A stretch of DNA of 64,000 bases from Sphingobium jiangsuense (GTDB lineage: Bacteria > Pseudomonadota > Alphaproteobacteria > Sphingomonadales > Sphingomonadaceae). Of this stretch, positions 37,599-46,259 are shown one piece after another. The first letter of the stretch is position 1. Every line of letters begins with the position of its first letter. The position numbers and the translations under genes were made by a program. The notes under the pieces are model-generated. The model did no database searches, had not been told where the DNA came from, and worked only from the letters and a program-made list of their open reading frames with translations. The stretch lies in assembly GCF_014196495.1 (NCBI RefSeq), contig NZ_JACIDT010000011.1:62001-126000 (forward strand), written 5' to 3'.

Positions 37599-40058
37599 TC
37601 AGAAGCGGTAGTTCAGTTCCAGCCCGACCTCGCGCGGCCGCCCCAGATCCAGCATCTCGAACCCGAACACCGCATCGTGCCTGCCCGCGCCCAGGCCGGG
37701 GGAATCGAGCGAGGCGGGGCCCGCCGGGTCGAAGCCGCCGGTGAGATAATATTTGTCCAGCAGGTTGTTGCCGGTCAGCGCGATGCTCCATCCCGCCTTG
37801 GATCGATATTCGATCCGGCCGTTGAGCAGCCCGTAGGACGGCAGCATCACCATGTTGGTCGGCGAGGCGGTGCTGGCCTGGCTGTCCTTCCACCCCCAGT
37901 TCAGGTCGAACGAGGCTTCGCCGGCGTCGGATACCGGTACGCTATAGCTCGCGCCGAGACTGTACGACCATTTCGGGCTGCGGAAATAGGGCGTGGTCCG
38001 GGCGATCTGCACGATGCCGGAATTGATGCCCAATATGTCGTCATTATAGCGGGTGTGGACATAGCCGCCGCTCGCCCGCAACAGCAGGCCGCCGATGGGC
38101 GCGGCCATCAGCTCCACCTCCACGCCCTTGACCGTGGCGTCGCCGTTGACGGTGAACTGCGTGGGCGGCGGCGCGGAATCGATATACTGGATCTGCTGGT
38201 CCTTGTAATCGGTGTAGAAGCCGGTGATGTTGAAGCGCAGCTTGCGGTCGAACAGATCCGAGCGCAGGCCGACCTCATAGGTCCACAGATTTTCCGGCGC
38301 GAAGCTGGACAGCCCGCAGACCTGCGGATCGACGCAGTTGGTTTCCACCGTGTCGTTGAAGCCGCCGCCCTTGAAGCCCTTGGCCGCCGACACATAGGTC
38401 ATCACATCGTCGTTCCAGTGATATTCGAGGCCGAAGCGCGGCGACAGGTTGGACCAGCTGTCCTTCACCGTATGCGCCATCGCGACCCCGCCGATGCGGC
38501 CGCGGCCCTCGCGGAAGGCGGTATATTCCTTGGTGTCGCGGTTCCAGCGCAGGCCCAGCGTCGCGACCAGCCCGTCCGTTATGGAAAAGCTGCCCTGCCC
38601 GAACAGCGCGATGCTCTTCGTCGTGATGAACTTCTGCTCCAACTCGCCCAGCCCGATCCCGTCGGCCGGATTGACGAAGAGCGAGCCGTCGTCGGCATAG
38701 GCGCTGTTGCTGTTGGAGCCGGACCCCAGCCGCCGCCGGTAATCCTCCGCCTTGTCCCAATAATAGAAGGCGCCGACCACCCATTTCAGCCGGTCGGCGA
38801 AGGACTGGCCGGTGAACTGGAATTCCTGCGTGAAATATTCGATCCCGATCCGCTCGTTAAGGCCATAGAGCGGCAGCGGCGAACGGTCGAAATCCTGGTT
38901 CTGGGTCTGGTCGAGATCGCGGTAGCCGGTCAGCGACTTGGCCGTCACCGTGTCGCTCAGCTCATAGGCGATGGTGCCCGCCAGCCCGTAGGACTTGAAC
39001 CGGTTGGTGTCGGGCACCAGCCCGCCATAGACCTCGTAGCGGCCGCCCGCCTGGCCGAGGAAATAGGCGAGGTCGGCCGCCGCGTTGGTATATCCCGACG
39101 GCGATGCGCCGGCGGGTGCCAGCGCGCGCGCCTGCGCGCCCCGCGTCACGTTGGATGCGCTGCAGGTCGGGCTGACCGCGACGCAATAGAGCGCCGTCGG
39201 GTAGAGGTCGGTCGGCTCATAGCGGGCAATGACCGTCGGCGATCCGTCGTCATGCGTGCGGATGGTGTCGGCCGACAGTTCGATATCGAGGCGCGGCGTC
39301 GGCTGCCAGCGCGCCTGCGCCCGCATCACGGTCGAGTTCCGGTCGCCCAGCCGGTCGCCGTCGATGATGCGCGTGACATAGCCGTCCTGGTTCTTCTGCG
39401 AGGCGGAGAAGCGGACCGCCAGCGTATCCGCCAGCGGCAGGTTGAGGTTGGCCGACAGGTCGCGGCGCTGATAGCTGCCGATCGCGGCGCGCACATTGCC
39501 CGACACGGCGGCGAAATCCGGCCGCTTGGTGACGTAGCGGATCGCGCCGCCCGCCGTATTGCGGCCGAACAGCGTGCCCTGCGGCCCGCGCAGCACCTCG
39601 ACCCGCTCCACATCCAGCAGGTCGAGCAGCGCGCCGTTGGGGCGGGCGAACAATATGTCGTCGACATAGACGCCGACCGAGCCTTCCTGCGTGACGAAGC
39701 CCGACGGCGCGCCGCCGATGCCGCGAATGGCGAAGGAGGCGATCGCGTTGCCCTGCGCCATCGTGCCGCCGATGCTGACATTGGGAATGAAGGTGTCGAA
39801 CTTGTCGAGGCTGTCCACGCCTGCGGCGGCGAGTTGGTCGCCATTGAGCGCGACGACCGACAGCGGCGTGTCCTGCAGGCTCTGTTCATAGCGCTGCGCG
39901 GTGACGATGATGTCGGCTATTCCGCCCCTGGCGGAAGGATCGGCCAGTGCGGTTTCGTCCTGCGCGAAGGCGCCGGTGGCGATGATGGCGGTGGCAAGGC
40001 CGAATGTCGCGGCGCCCGTTTTCAGGCTGGCGCGGATAGGGGTTTTCAACGATCGCAT
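37599..40058 (-). CDS. TonB-dependent outer membrane receptor (1)
   Basis: 819 residues with a signal peptide (about 1-31, ending AFAQ), a TonB-box-like segment (ADIIVTAQR), a plug domain (about 55-165, with ALNGDQLAAAGVDSL and EVLRGPQGTLFGRNTAGG), and a beta barrel ending in an aromatic residue (ELNYRF). Such receptors in sphingomonads import siderophores, sugars or aromatic compounds; the location beside oxygenase genes suggests an aromatic or related ligand. I chose the ATG at 40058 because GAGGAAG precedes it. It is divergent from a DoxX-like gene. Confidence 0.92.
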   Translation of the reverse strand: MRSLKTPIRASLKTGAATFGLATAIIATGAFAQDETALADPSARGGIADIIVTAQRYEQSLQDTPLSVVALNGDQLAAAGVDSLDKFDTFIPNVSIGGTMAQGNAIASFAIRGIGGAPSGFVTQEGSVGVYVDDILFARPNGALLDLLDVERVEVLRGPQGTLFGRNTAGGAIRYVTKRPDFAAVSGNVRAAIGSYQRRDLSANLNLPLADTLAVRFSASQKNQDGYVTRIIDGDRLGDRNSTVMRAQARWQPTPRLDIELSADTIRTHDDGSPTVIARYEPTDLYPTALYCVAVSPTCSASNVTRGAQARALAPAGASPSGYTNAAADLAYFLGQAGGRYEVYGGLVPDTNRFKSYGLAGTIAYELSDTVTAKSLTGYRDLDQTQNQDFDRSPLPLYGLNERIGIEYFTQEFQFTGQSFADRLKWVVGAFYYWDKAEDYRRRLGSGSNSNSAYADDGSLFVNPADGIGLGELEQKFITTKSIALFGQGSFSITDGLVATLGLRWNRDTKEYTAFREGRGRIGGVAMAHTVKDSWSNLSPRFGLEYHWNDDVMTYVSAAKGFKGGGFNDTVETNCVDPQVCGLSSFAPENLWTYEVGLRSDLFDRKLRFNITGFYTDYKDQQIQYIDSAPPPTQFTVNGDATVKGVEVELMAAPIGGLLLRASGGYVHTRYNDDILGINSGIVQIARTTPYFRSPKWSYSLGASYSVPVSDAGEASFDLNWGWKDSQASTASPTNMVMLPSYGLLNGRIEYRSKAGWSIALTGNNLLDKYYLTGGFDPAGPASLDSPGLGAGRHDAVFGFEMLDLGRPREVGLELNYRF

Positions 40059-40139
40059 ATCAACTTCCTCTCCCCGTGATTGCTTCGTTTGGCCCGGCAC
40101 GGCCGCTCAGCAGACGGTGCGGGCAGGTGTCTACTCTAA

Positions 40140-40166
40140 TAGTATCCAATATAGTTAGTCAATAAT
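40140..40166. promoter_or_regulatory. Candidate operator for the first TonB receptor gene
   Basis: TAGTATCCAATATAGT (40140-40155) is identical to 31511-31526, and ATAGTTAGTCAAT (40151-40163) is the adjacent partner element. It stands about 80 bases upstream of the minus-strand start at 40058. Confidence 0.5.
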
Positions 40167-40300
40167 GTTTAAAAATCCGCATTTCCGGCTGTTTTCCGTG
40201 CCATTCGGTCTATCCGTTTCCCGGATTTCGGCCGCATGGATGGGGAGGTCCCGCGCCTCCTTCCGTATCGCCAGCCCTGCTTTTCGCTTGCGTGGCCGAT

Positions 40301-40327
40301 TATAGTATTCAATATAATATGCAATTA
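40301..40327. promoter_or_regulatory. Candidate operator for the DoxX-like gene at 40397
   Basis: TAGTATTCAATATAAT (40303-40318), then ATGCAATTAT. It differs from the 31511 and 40140 copies at few positions and stands about 70 bases before the start. Confidence 0.45.
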
Positions 40328-40396
40328 TCGCGCAATCGAATCGGTCGAACCGCCTGGAGGGAACGCCGGCGAAAAGGCGAGGAGGGGAGAAAGAGG

Positions 40397-40933
40397 ATGT
40401 GGGATTTCTTCGGAACGGACGGGGGCAGGTCCGGCTGGACCGCCTATGCGATCCTGTGGCTGCGCATCGCCTTCGGCGTCCATTCGCTGGTGTCGGGGCT
40501 CAACTATTTCTTTCACCTCGTGCCCCCGGCGGCGATCCACCTGTCGCCCGCCGCGCCCTTCGTCGCCGCGCTGGACGATGTGGGATTGTTCTTCTGGATC
40601 AAGCTGGTCGAGGTGGCGGTGGGCGTGCTGCTGCTGCTCAACCTCTATGTGCCGCTCGCGCTGGTGATGGAGATGCCGACCACCTTGTCGATCTTCTACC
40701 TCAACACCTTCGTCGATGCGATGCCGCGCCAGCTCTACACCGGGCCGAAGGAGCTTTTCCTCAACCTGATCCTGATCGCTGCCTATTCGGCCTATTTCCT
40801 GCCGCTGCTGACGGCGAAGGCCGAATATACGCCGATCTGGCGCAAGGCGCGCAACGCGGCGGGGCGAAACCCCGTATCCGGCCCCGTATCCGGCCCCGTG
40901 TCCGGCGTGGCGCAAGCGGAGTCCGACGCATGA
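40397..40933 (+). CDS. DoxX-like membrane protein (copy 3)
   Basis: 178 residues with four membrane helices. The shared signature appears as HSLVSGLNYFFHLV and KLVEVAVGVLLLLNLYVPL. The C-terminus carries a PVSGPVSGPVSG repeat encoded by three near-identical 12-base units (about 40869-40906), possibly a flexible tail. I chose the ATG at 40397 with GAAAGAGG upstream; the frame is open 35 codons further. The stop overlaps a 28-codon open frame in an ATGA. Confidence 0.75.
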   Translation: MWDFFGTDGGRSGWTAYAILWLRIAFGVHSLVSGLNYFFHLVPPAAIHLSPAAPFVAALDDVGLFFWIKLVEVAVGVLLLLNLYVPLALVMEMPTTLSIFYLNTFVDAMPRQLYTGPKELFLNLILIAAYSAYFLPLLTAKAEYTPIWRKARNAAGRNPVSGPVSGPVSGVAQAESDA

Positions 40934-41016
40934 ACATGTTCGATGCCATCCCCTTCGCGGCGGCCACGCTGATGGTCCTTGTCGCGCTGCTGCACGACCG
41001 GCGCAAGCAGCGATAG
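40930..41016 (+). CDS. Possible 28-residue membrane microprotein
   Basis: A short open frame starting in the ATGA overlap with the DoxX-like gene. The product has one hydrophobic helix (IPFAAATLMVLVALL) and a basic end HDRRKQR, fitting a positive-inside single-pass peptide. The overlap start and strand agreement with the upstream gene support translation; the short length makes this uncertain. It ends 13 bases before the convergent MarR gene. Confidence 0.4.
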   Translation: MNMFDAIPFAAATLMVLVALLHDRRKQR

Positions 41017-41029
41017 CGGGCGCCTTCGC

Positions 41030-41488
41030 TCAGGGCCGCCGCAGCGGCGCGCGGCTGAGGTCGTTGCCCGCGTCGGTCGTCTTGCGCAGCAGGGCGTGGA
41101 AGGTGCGGCGCTCCTCCTCCGACAGGCAGGCGACGATATCCTCCTGCACCCGCTCCACCCAGGGGGTGGCGGATTCCAACACCCTTTCCCCCTCGGCGGT
41201 CAGCGTCAGGATGCGCGCGCGCCGGTCCTTCGCGCTGGTTTCGCGCAGCACCAGCCCCTTCTGCGCCAGCCGGTCGACCACGCCGCCGATGGTTGCGCGA
41301 TCATAGGCGATCAGTCCGGCGAGCGTCCCCTGGTCCAGCCCCGGATGGTCGTGAAGCGTTGCCATCGCGGCATATTGCACCGATGTGAGGTCCAGCCCCG
41401 CCTCGGCCATCCGTGCGGCGAAAAGCGATACGGATATCTGTTGCAGGCGGCGGATCAGGTGGCCGGGCATGATGTGCAGGCTGCTCAT
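41030..41488 (-). CDS. MarR-family transcriptional regulator
   Basis: 152 residues with the winged-helix MarR fold: LIRRLQQISVSLFA, LTSVQYAAMATLHDHPG, the recognition helix region LIAYDRATIGGVVDRLAQKG, and the wing KDRRARILTLTAEG. MarR proteins usually repress catabolic or efflux genes and are released by aromatic ligands. It is divergent from the first SDR gene across 131 bases that include an AATTGTATATTATAT element, so it may control itself and that gene. Confidence 0.92.
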   Translation of the reverse strand: MSSLHIMPGHLIRRLQQISVSLFAARMAEAGLDLTSVQYAAMATLHDHPGLDQGTLAGLIAYDRATIGGVVDRLAQKGLVLRETSAKDRRARILTLTAEGERVLESATPWVERVQEDIVACLSEEERRTFHALLRKTTDAGNDLSRAPLRRP

Positions 41489-41565
41489 CCCCCTAACTAG
41501 CGTCCCTCTGCCGCACTTCTCAAGCGGATTGCGCGCACCGGTTTAGGTCTTTCCTTCGGCGTCAC

Positions 41566-41596
41566 AATTGTATATTATATCGTCATTCAATATAAT
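41566..41596. promoter_or_regulatory. Candidate operator upstream of the first SDR gene
   Basis: AATTGTATATTAT (41566-41578), then CGTCATTCAATATAAT (41581-41596), aligning with the other operator-like sites. It lies between divergent marR and SDR genes, 24 bases before the SDR start; a MarR site is an alternative reading. Confidence 0.45.
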
Positions 41597-41619
41597 ATTA
41601 CATCAAGAGGGAGGCCGCG

Positions 41620-42426
41620 ATGGCGGAGCAGGGCAAGATTCTGGTTACCGGCGCATCATCGGGAATTGGCGCGGCCTATGCGGAGGAACTGGCGCGGCGC
41701 GGGCGGGACCTGCTGCTGGTCGCGCGCCGCGTCGACCGGCTGCGGGCGCTGGCGGCGCGGCTGGAGGAGGCGCACGGCGTCGCTGTGGAGCTGTTTCCCG
41801 CCGATCTCGCCGACCCTGCCGACCTGCGCCGGGTGGAGGCGCGGATCGAGGCGGGCGGCGACGTCGATTTCCTCATCAACAATGCCGGGATCGGCGACAT
41901 TTCGCTGTTCGTCGAGCAGCAGCGCGACACGCATGAGCGGATGATCGCGGTGAACGTGCTCGCGCTGACGCGCCTCACCCATGCCGCCATCCCGGCGATG
42001 CTGGCGCGCGGGGGCGGCACGGTCATCAACATCGCGTCGGGCTTCGCCTTCGACTTCATGCCGGGCGCGAGCGTCTATGCGGCGACCAAGGCGTTCGTCG
42101 TCCAGTTCACCCATGTGCTCGACGCGGAACTGGCCTCGCAGGGGCTGCGCTTCCAGGCGCTGGTGCCGGGGCTGACGAGGACCGGGCTGGGCGGCGCGGA
42201 GGAAAGCGGCTTTTTCGACCAGTTCCCGCCGGAAATGGTCATGGACCCGGCGGTGCTGGTCAAGGCGTCGCTGGCGGGGCTGGAGCTGTCGGAACTGGTC
42301 TGCCTTCCCCGGCTGGCCGACCCCGCCGATCACGACCGCGCCCATGCGGCGATGCGCGCCGTGGGCAAGACTCCGCCCCACAATCATGTCGCGGAGCGCT
42401 ACCAGTTGGACGCCGAAAACGCCTGA
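41620..42426 (+). CDS. Short-chain dehydrogenase/reductase (SDR 1)
   Basis: 268-residue classical SDR. The cofactor motif TGASSGIG lies at 10-17, NNAG at about 90, the catalytic Ser region INIASGFAF, and Y153-x3-K157 in VYAATKAF. It lacks a clear acidic residue after the first strands (LLLVARRVDRL), favouring NADP(H), an inference. It is probably monocistronic, and may oxidise an alcohol or diol from oxygenase chemistry. Confidence 0.88.
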   Translation: MAEQGKILVTGASSGIGAAYAEELARRGRDLLLVARRVDRLRALAARLEEAHGVAVELFPADLADPADLRRVEARIEAGGDVDFLINNAGIGDISLFVEQQRDTHERMIAVNVLALTRLTHAAIPAMLARGGGTVINIASGFAFDFMPGASVYAATKAFVVQFTHVLDAELASQGLRFQALVPGLTRTGLGGAEESGFFDQFPPEMVMDPAVLVKASLAGLELSELVCLPRLADPADHDRAHAAMRAVGKTPPHNHVAERYQLDAENA

Positions 42427-42765
42427 ACAGTGCTAAAAACGGCGGCCTTCCGGCGTCGCCGCGCCCCGTGGCGCGTCTCTCTACGGAGCAATGTTAGCGA
42501 AAAATGTACTCAAATTTGTATAATTTTTTTGTAGACAATCTTTGCCGGTGCGGGCATTTGTACCATGGAGCAACAAAGCGGGGAATCGGATGTCCGGCAA
42601 GGATGGCGTTCCCGTAGTTCTGCCTTGTTCGGCACGGTTTTCGACCTGTTTTCATGGATATGAAGCGATGAGGGAAATATCCGGGAAGCAGACCGACAGG
42701 CCAAAGCAGGGCCGGCAAGTCAATCGATAACAGATAATTGAGATGGATTGCGGAGAGGGGATATA
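42427..42765. other. Long leader region of the second TonB receptor gene
   Basis: 339 bases with no credible gene. It contains a weak terminator-like stem CGCGCC/GGCGCG (42460-42475) followed by TCTCTCT, ending the SDR transcript. The operator-like element at 42518-42540 follows, then about 220 bases of untranslated leader before the receptor start. Confidence 0.5.
42518..42540. promoter_or_regulatory. Candidate promoter/operator of the second TonB receptor gene
   Basis: The 22 bases at 42518-42539 (GTATAATTTTTTTGTAGACA plus AT) match 49250-49271, upstream of the third SDR gene, at 21 of 22 positions. They contain TATAAT and a TTGTAGACAAT palindrome-like part. Confidence 0.5.
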
Positions 42766-45006
42766 ATGTCCAAAATCTATAAGGCTTCAACACTGGTTTC
42801 TTCGGTCGCGATGGCGTTGGCCCTGACGGGCGGCGCGGCTTTCGCCCAGTCGGCGGAGAGCGGCGCCCCGGCGGCCGCATCCGGCGCGCAGGGGTTGCAG
42901 GACATCATCGTCACCGCGTCCCGCCGTGCGGTCAGCGTGCAGAAGGAATCGCGGGCGATCACCGCGATTTCCGCCGACGAACTGGTCCGCAGCGGGGTGG
43001 ACAATGCGGCGGCGATCCAGAATCTGGCGCCCGGCCTCACCATCGCGACGAACGGCCCGCAGTTGCAGATCTCCATTCGCGGCGTCGGCGACCGCACGAT
43101 CAACTCGGCGACCGACCCGGCGGTGGCGATCAACGTCGACGGCGTCTATTTCCCCAAATCCTACGAGGCGTCGGGCGCCTTCTTCGACCTCGACCGCATC
43201 GAGGTGCTGAAGGGGCCGCAGGGCACGCTCTACGGCCGCAACGCGTCGTCCGGCGCGATCAACCTCGTCACCGCCAAGCCCCGGTTCGACACCAGCGGCT
43301 ATGGCGAGGTCGAGATCGGCAATTACGGCAACCAGCGCGTCACCGGCGCGTTCAACGTCGCGCTCAGCGATGTGGTCGCGTTGCGCGTCGCCGGTCAGGT
43401 GACGGACCGGCAGGGCTATCTTTCCGACGGCTATGGCGACGACATCAAGCAGAGCGTCCGTGCCCATCTGCTGATCGCCAGCGGCGACACGTCGATGCTG
43501 GTGACGGCGGGCTATTCGCATCTCGGCGGCAAGAGCGACGCGGGCGTCATCGCGCGGCGGTTCGGCGACACCCCGCCGCTGACCAGCGTTCCCGTGCCAT
43601 CCGACCCGTGGGCCGGGCCGACCGATCCGCAAACGCTGGCGCGCATCGCCGCGACCAACCCCGACGGCGTGACGCAGCCCCGGACCGACGGGTTCCAGGA
43701 TATCGACATCTTCAACCTGTCGGTCAATTTCGAGCATCGCTTCGACTGGGGCACGCTGACGCTGATCCCCAGCTATGTCGGCGCCCGGTTCGAGAACCTC
43801 GCCTATGCGGCGCTGGTCGTGCCGACCTGGAACAAGATGAAGAGCGACCAATATGCGATAGAGGGGCGGCTCTCCTCCGCGGACGGCGCGGCGGTGCGCT
43901 GGGTCGTCGGCGCCTTCGCCTCGCGCGAGGATGCCGACGACAAATATCAGAGCAAGATCCTGCCGACCTTCGCGCTGCCGACCTATGCGCCGGAGCGCAA
44001 CGACGATACCTGGGCGGTGTTCGGCGAGGCCAATGCCAGCCTCAGCGACAGCTTCCGGCTGATCGGCGGCGTCCGCTACACCTGGGAGAAGAAGACCGTG
44101 AGCGGGGCGACCGCGCCGGTGTTCGGGCCGATCCCGGAATTCCCGCTGCCCATCACCGGATCGATCGCGGACCTGCCGGGCGCGTCCGACATCAGCGGGC
44201 GGCGGATCGACAAGGCGGTGAATTTCCGCGCCGGGGCCGAATATGACGTCGCCCCGCAGGTCATGGTGTATGCGACGGTCGCGACCGGCTTCAAGGCGGG
44301 CGGCTTCTACAACGACATCGCGCCCAGCAACAGCTACAAGCCCGAAAAGCTCACCGCCTATACCGCCGGGCTCAAGAGCCGCTTCATGGACAACCGGCTG
44401 CAGCTGAACATCGAGGGCTTCTACTGGGATTATACCGACAAGCAGGAAACCTTCCTCGGCTTCGGCTCCGTTCCGGGCAGCGTCATCCTGCTGACCAAGA
44501 ACGCGGCGAGTGCGCGGCTCTATGGCGCGGACGTCTCCGTCGCGGCGCAGATCACGCCGACGACGCAGCTTTCCGCCGAGGTCGAATATAACGACAACAA
44601 GTACAACACCTATATCGTGGACACGCTGGCGGGGCCGATCGACAATAGCGGGGAGCAACTGGTCCGCGCGCCCAAATGGTCCGGCCATGTGTCGTTCGAC
44701 CAGGCGATACCGCTGGCGGATTCGATGGGCGAGCTGAGCTTCAACGCGCAGATGCGCTTCACCTCCAGCTATTGGCTGACCAACGACTTCGTGCCGATCG
44801 AGCGGCAGACGGCCTATCAGGTCTATGACGCGTCGCTGCAATGGGTGTCGCCGGGCAAGGCGGTCACGCTGACCGGCTATGTCAAGAATATCGGCAACAA
44901 GGTCTATTATTCGGGCGGCGTCGTGTCGGATAACCTGCGCGACGCGGTGGTGGGGCAGATCGGCGCGCCGCGCACCTATGGCGCCCGGCTGCGGCTGACC
45001 TTCTGA
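42766..45006 (+). CDS. TonB-dependent outer membrane receptor (2)
   Basis: 746 residues: signal peptide (about 1-28, ending AFAQ), TonB-box-like LQDIIVTASRR, plug with SGVDNAAAIQNLAPG and EVLKGPQGTLYGRNASSGAIN, and a barrel ending ARLRLTF. It resembles the large sphingomonad family of receptors near aromatic catabolic genes. GGAGAGGGG precedes the ATG. It is followed by a strong hairpin and a DoxX-like gene on the same strand. Confidence 0.92.
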   Translation: MSKIYKASTLVSSVAMALALTGGAAFAQSAESGAPAAASGAQGLQDIIVTASRRAVSVQKESRAITAISADELVRSGVDNAAAIQNLAPGLTIATNGPQLQISIRGVGDRTINSATDPAVAINVDGVYFPKSYEASGAFFDLDRIEVLKGPQGTLYGRNASSGAINLVTAKPRFDTSGYGEVEIGNYGNQRVTGAFNVALSDVVALRVAGQVTDRQGYLSDGYGDDIKQSVRAHLLIASGDTSMLVTAGYSHLGGKSDAGVIARRFGDTPPLTSVPVPSDPWAGPTDPQTLARIAATNPDGVTQPRTDGFQDIDIFNLSVNFEHRFDWGTLTLIPSYVGARFENLAYAALVVPTWNKMKSDQYAIEGRLSSADGAAVRWVVGAFASREDADDKYQSKILPTFALPTYAPERNDDTWAVFGEANASLSDSFRLIGGVRYTWEKKTVSGATAPVFGPIPEFPLPITGSIADLPGASDISGRRIDKAVNFRAGAEYDVAPQVMVYATVATGFKAGGFYNDIAPSNSYKPEKLTAYTAGLKSRFMDNRLQLNIEGFYWDYTDKQETFLGFGSVPGSVILLTKNAASARLYGADVSVAAQITPTTQLSAEVEYNDNKYNTYIVDTLAGPIDNSGEQLVRAPKWSGHVSFDQAIPLADSMGELSFNAQMRFTSSYWLTNDFVPIERQTAYQVYDASLQWVSPGKAVTLTGYVKNIGNKVYYSGGVVSDNLRDAVVGQIGAPRTYGARLRLTF

Positions 45007-45013
45007 TCGGCCT

Positions 45014-45060
45014 TCCGCCTGTCCCGGCCCGCCCCGCGGGCGGCGGCCGGGACAGGCGGA
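45014..45060 (+). terminator. Very stable hairpin between receptor and DoxX-like genes
   Basis: A perfect 16-base stem (45014-45029 with 45045-45060) with an inner CGCCC/GGGCG stem. There is no T-run after it, so it may cut expression of downstream genes or stabilise the upstream mRNA rather than end transcription. Confidence 0.5.
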
Positions 45061-45082
45061 GCAGGGGAGTGAGGGGCATGGC

Positions 45083-45685
45083 ATGACGGAGAAAATGGCT
45101 GTCGCCGCGCGGCTGTTGATGGGGATCATCTACACGCTGAACGGCCTCAACTGGTGGTTCAAGATCATCACCCCCTATCCCAGCATCTCGGACTTCGCCC
45201 ATATGGCGCCGCCGCCCGATGTGGTGGGGGCGATGATAGAGAACGGCATCATGTTCCACATGGTCAAGGGCATAGAACTGTTGACCGGCATCGCGCTGCT
45301 GCTCAACCTGCTGACGCCCCTGATGCTGGTGGCGGTGCTGCCGATCACCATTTCCGTTTTCATCGTCGACGTGTTCTTCGTCGCCCATCTGCGCGGCATG
45401 GTGATGGGCGCTGGGTCGCTGGCGCTCAACCTCTATCTGCTGCTCGTCCATCTGGAGAGCTATCGTCCGATGCTGGTGCTGCGCGCCGCCGACGGGGCGC
45501 CGCTGCCGCCCGACGCGCCCAATCTGGCCGACAGGCTCCAGTCGATCGTCCGGCCGGTCCGGCCAGTGATCGGCGTGGCGGCAATCCTGCTGGGCGCGGT
45601 CATGCTCGGCTGGATGCTGGTGATGATCGGCCAGTATATCGCCCATCCGCTGCCCTTCGGCGCGGGCCTGCCGCCCCGCCCCTGA
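45083..45685 (+). CDS. DoxX-like membrane protein (copy 4)
   Basis: 200 residues with four helices plus a fifth near the C-terminus (IGVAAILLGAVMLGWMLVMIG). The shared signature is present as TLNGLNWWFKI and KGIELLTGIALLLNLLTPL. The closest in layout is copy 2 at 36666, which also has the extra helix. It is followed 21 bases later by a Tat-exported SnoaL-like gene, repeating the DoxX/NTF2 pairing. Confidence 0.75.
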   Translation: MTEKMAVAARLLMGIIYTLNGLNWWFKIITPYPSISDFAHMAPPPDVVGAMIENGIMFHMVKGIELLTGIALLLNLLTPLMLVAVLPITISVFIVDVFFVAHLRGMVMGAGSLALNLYLLLVHLESYRPMLVLRAADGAPLPPDAPNLADRLQSIVRPVRPVIGVAAILLGAVMLGWMLVMIGQYIAHPLPFGAGLPPRP

Positions 45686-45706
45686 TCCGTTTCGGGAGGA
45701 TTAGCC

Positions 45707-46255
45707 ATGACCAGCCCTTCATCCTTCACCCGCCGGGACCTGGCGCTGGGCGCCACCGGACTGCCGCTGATCGGCCTCGCCGCCTCGGCCGATGCCGCTG
45801 CCCCCGCCGTCCCGGCGGGCGGACGGGCGCGGGCCTCCGTTCCGGCGGAGGACCGGCTGGACATGATCGAACTGATGGCCCGCTATGCCTGGGCCTATGA
45901 CACCGGCATGGCAGATGCGCTGGCGGCGACCTTCACGCCCGACGGCGTGCTGGAGGTTTTCGGCAAGACGCTCGCCACCGGCCGCACCGGCTTCGCGGCA
46001 TTCCTCGCCACGGCGGCGGAGATGCGCGGGGACAGCGGCTGGCAGCATCTGTCGGACCATCATGTGTTCCGCGACTATGACGGCGAGCGGTGCCGCATCT
46101 ACAGCTATTATCTGATGCCGGAAAGCGACGCGGCGGGCGGCAATGTCCATCTGCGCGCGATGGGATATTATGTCAGCCATTGCGTGCGCACCGGCGCGGG
46201 CTGGCTGTTCGAGAAGCGCGAGGTGGTGCGCTGGAACGGCAGGCAGCCTTTCTGA
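45707..46255 (+). CDS. Exported NTF2/SnoaL-like protein (Tat signal)
   Basis: 182 residues. A twin-arginine signal (FTRRDLALGATGLPLIGLA) is followed by a SnoaL_4-like domain (about 48-180) starting RLDMIELMARYAWAYDTG, with HLSDHHVFRDYDGERCRIYSYY-like core residues. It is similar in layout to the protein at 29851 (AIEDLFTSYVWSYDCSD). In this fold the tyrosine and histidine residues often line a steroid- or scytalone-type pocket; no reaction can be assigned. It is convergent with the MBL hydrolase gene. Confidence 0.78.
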   Translation: MTSPSSFTRRDLALGATGLPLIGLAASADAAAPAVPAGGRARASVPAEDRLDMIELMARYAWAYDTGMADALAATFTPDGVLEVFGKTLATGRTGFAAFLATAAEMRGDSGWQHLSDHHVFRDYDGERCRIYSYYLMPESDAAGGNVHLRAMGYYVSHCVRTGAGWLFEKREVVRWNGRQPF

Positions 46256-46259
46256 TCCC

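Larger units (their letters stand above)
40059..40396. other. Intergenic region between divergent TonB receptor and DoxX-like genes
   Basis: 338 bases without a credible gene. It contains two operator-like AT islands (40140-40166 and 40301-40327), one near each divergent gene, separated by GC-rich sequence. A strong ribosome-binding site (GGAGGGGAGAAAGAGG) ends the region before the DoxX-like start. Confidence 0.6.

Noticed and set aside
37677-40079. 800-codon plus-strand frame opposite TonB receptor 1
   Set aside because: The minus-strand receptor has a signal peptide, plug and barrel end; the plus-strand product has no recognisable feature.
40868-40906. PVSG-encoding 12-base repeats as a CRISPR-like or regulatory array
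   Set aside because: They lie in frame at the end of a coding sequence with no spacers, so they are a simple coding repeat.
42494-42880. Minus-strand frame covering the receptor leader
   Set aside because: No ribosome-binding site, it crosses the receptor start region and the product has no family features.
42787-45129. 780-codon minus-strand frame opposite TonB receptor 2
   Set aside because: Same reason; it also runs through the strong intergenic hairpin.
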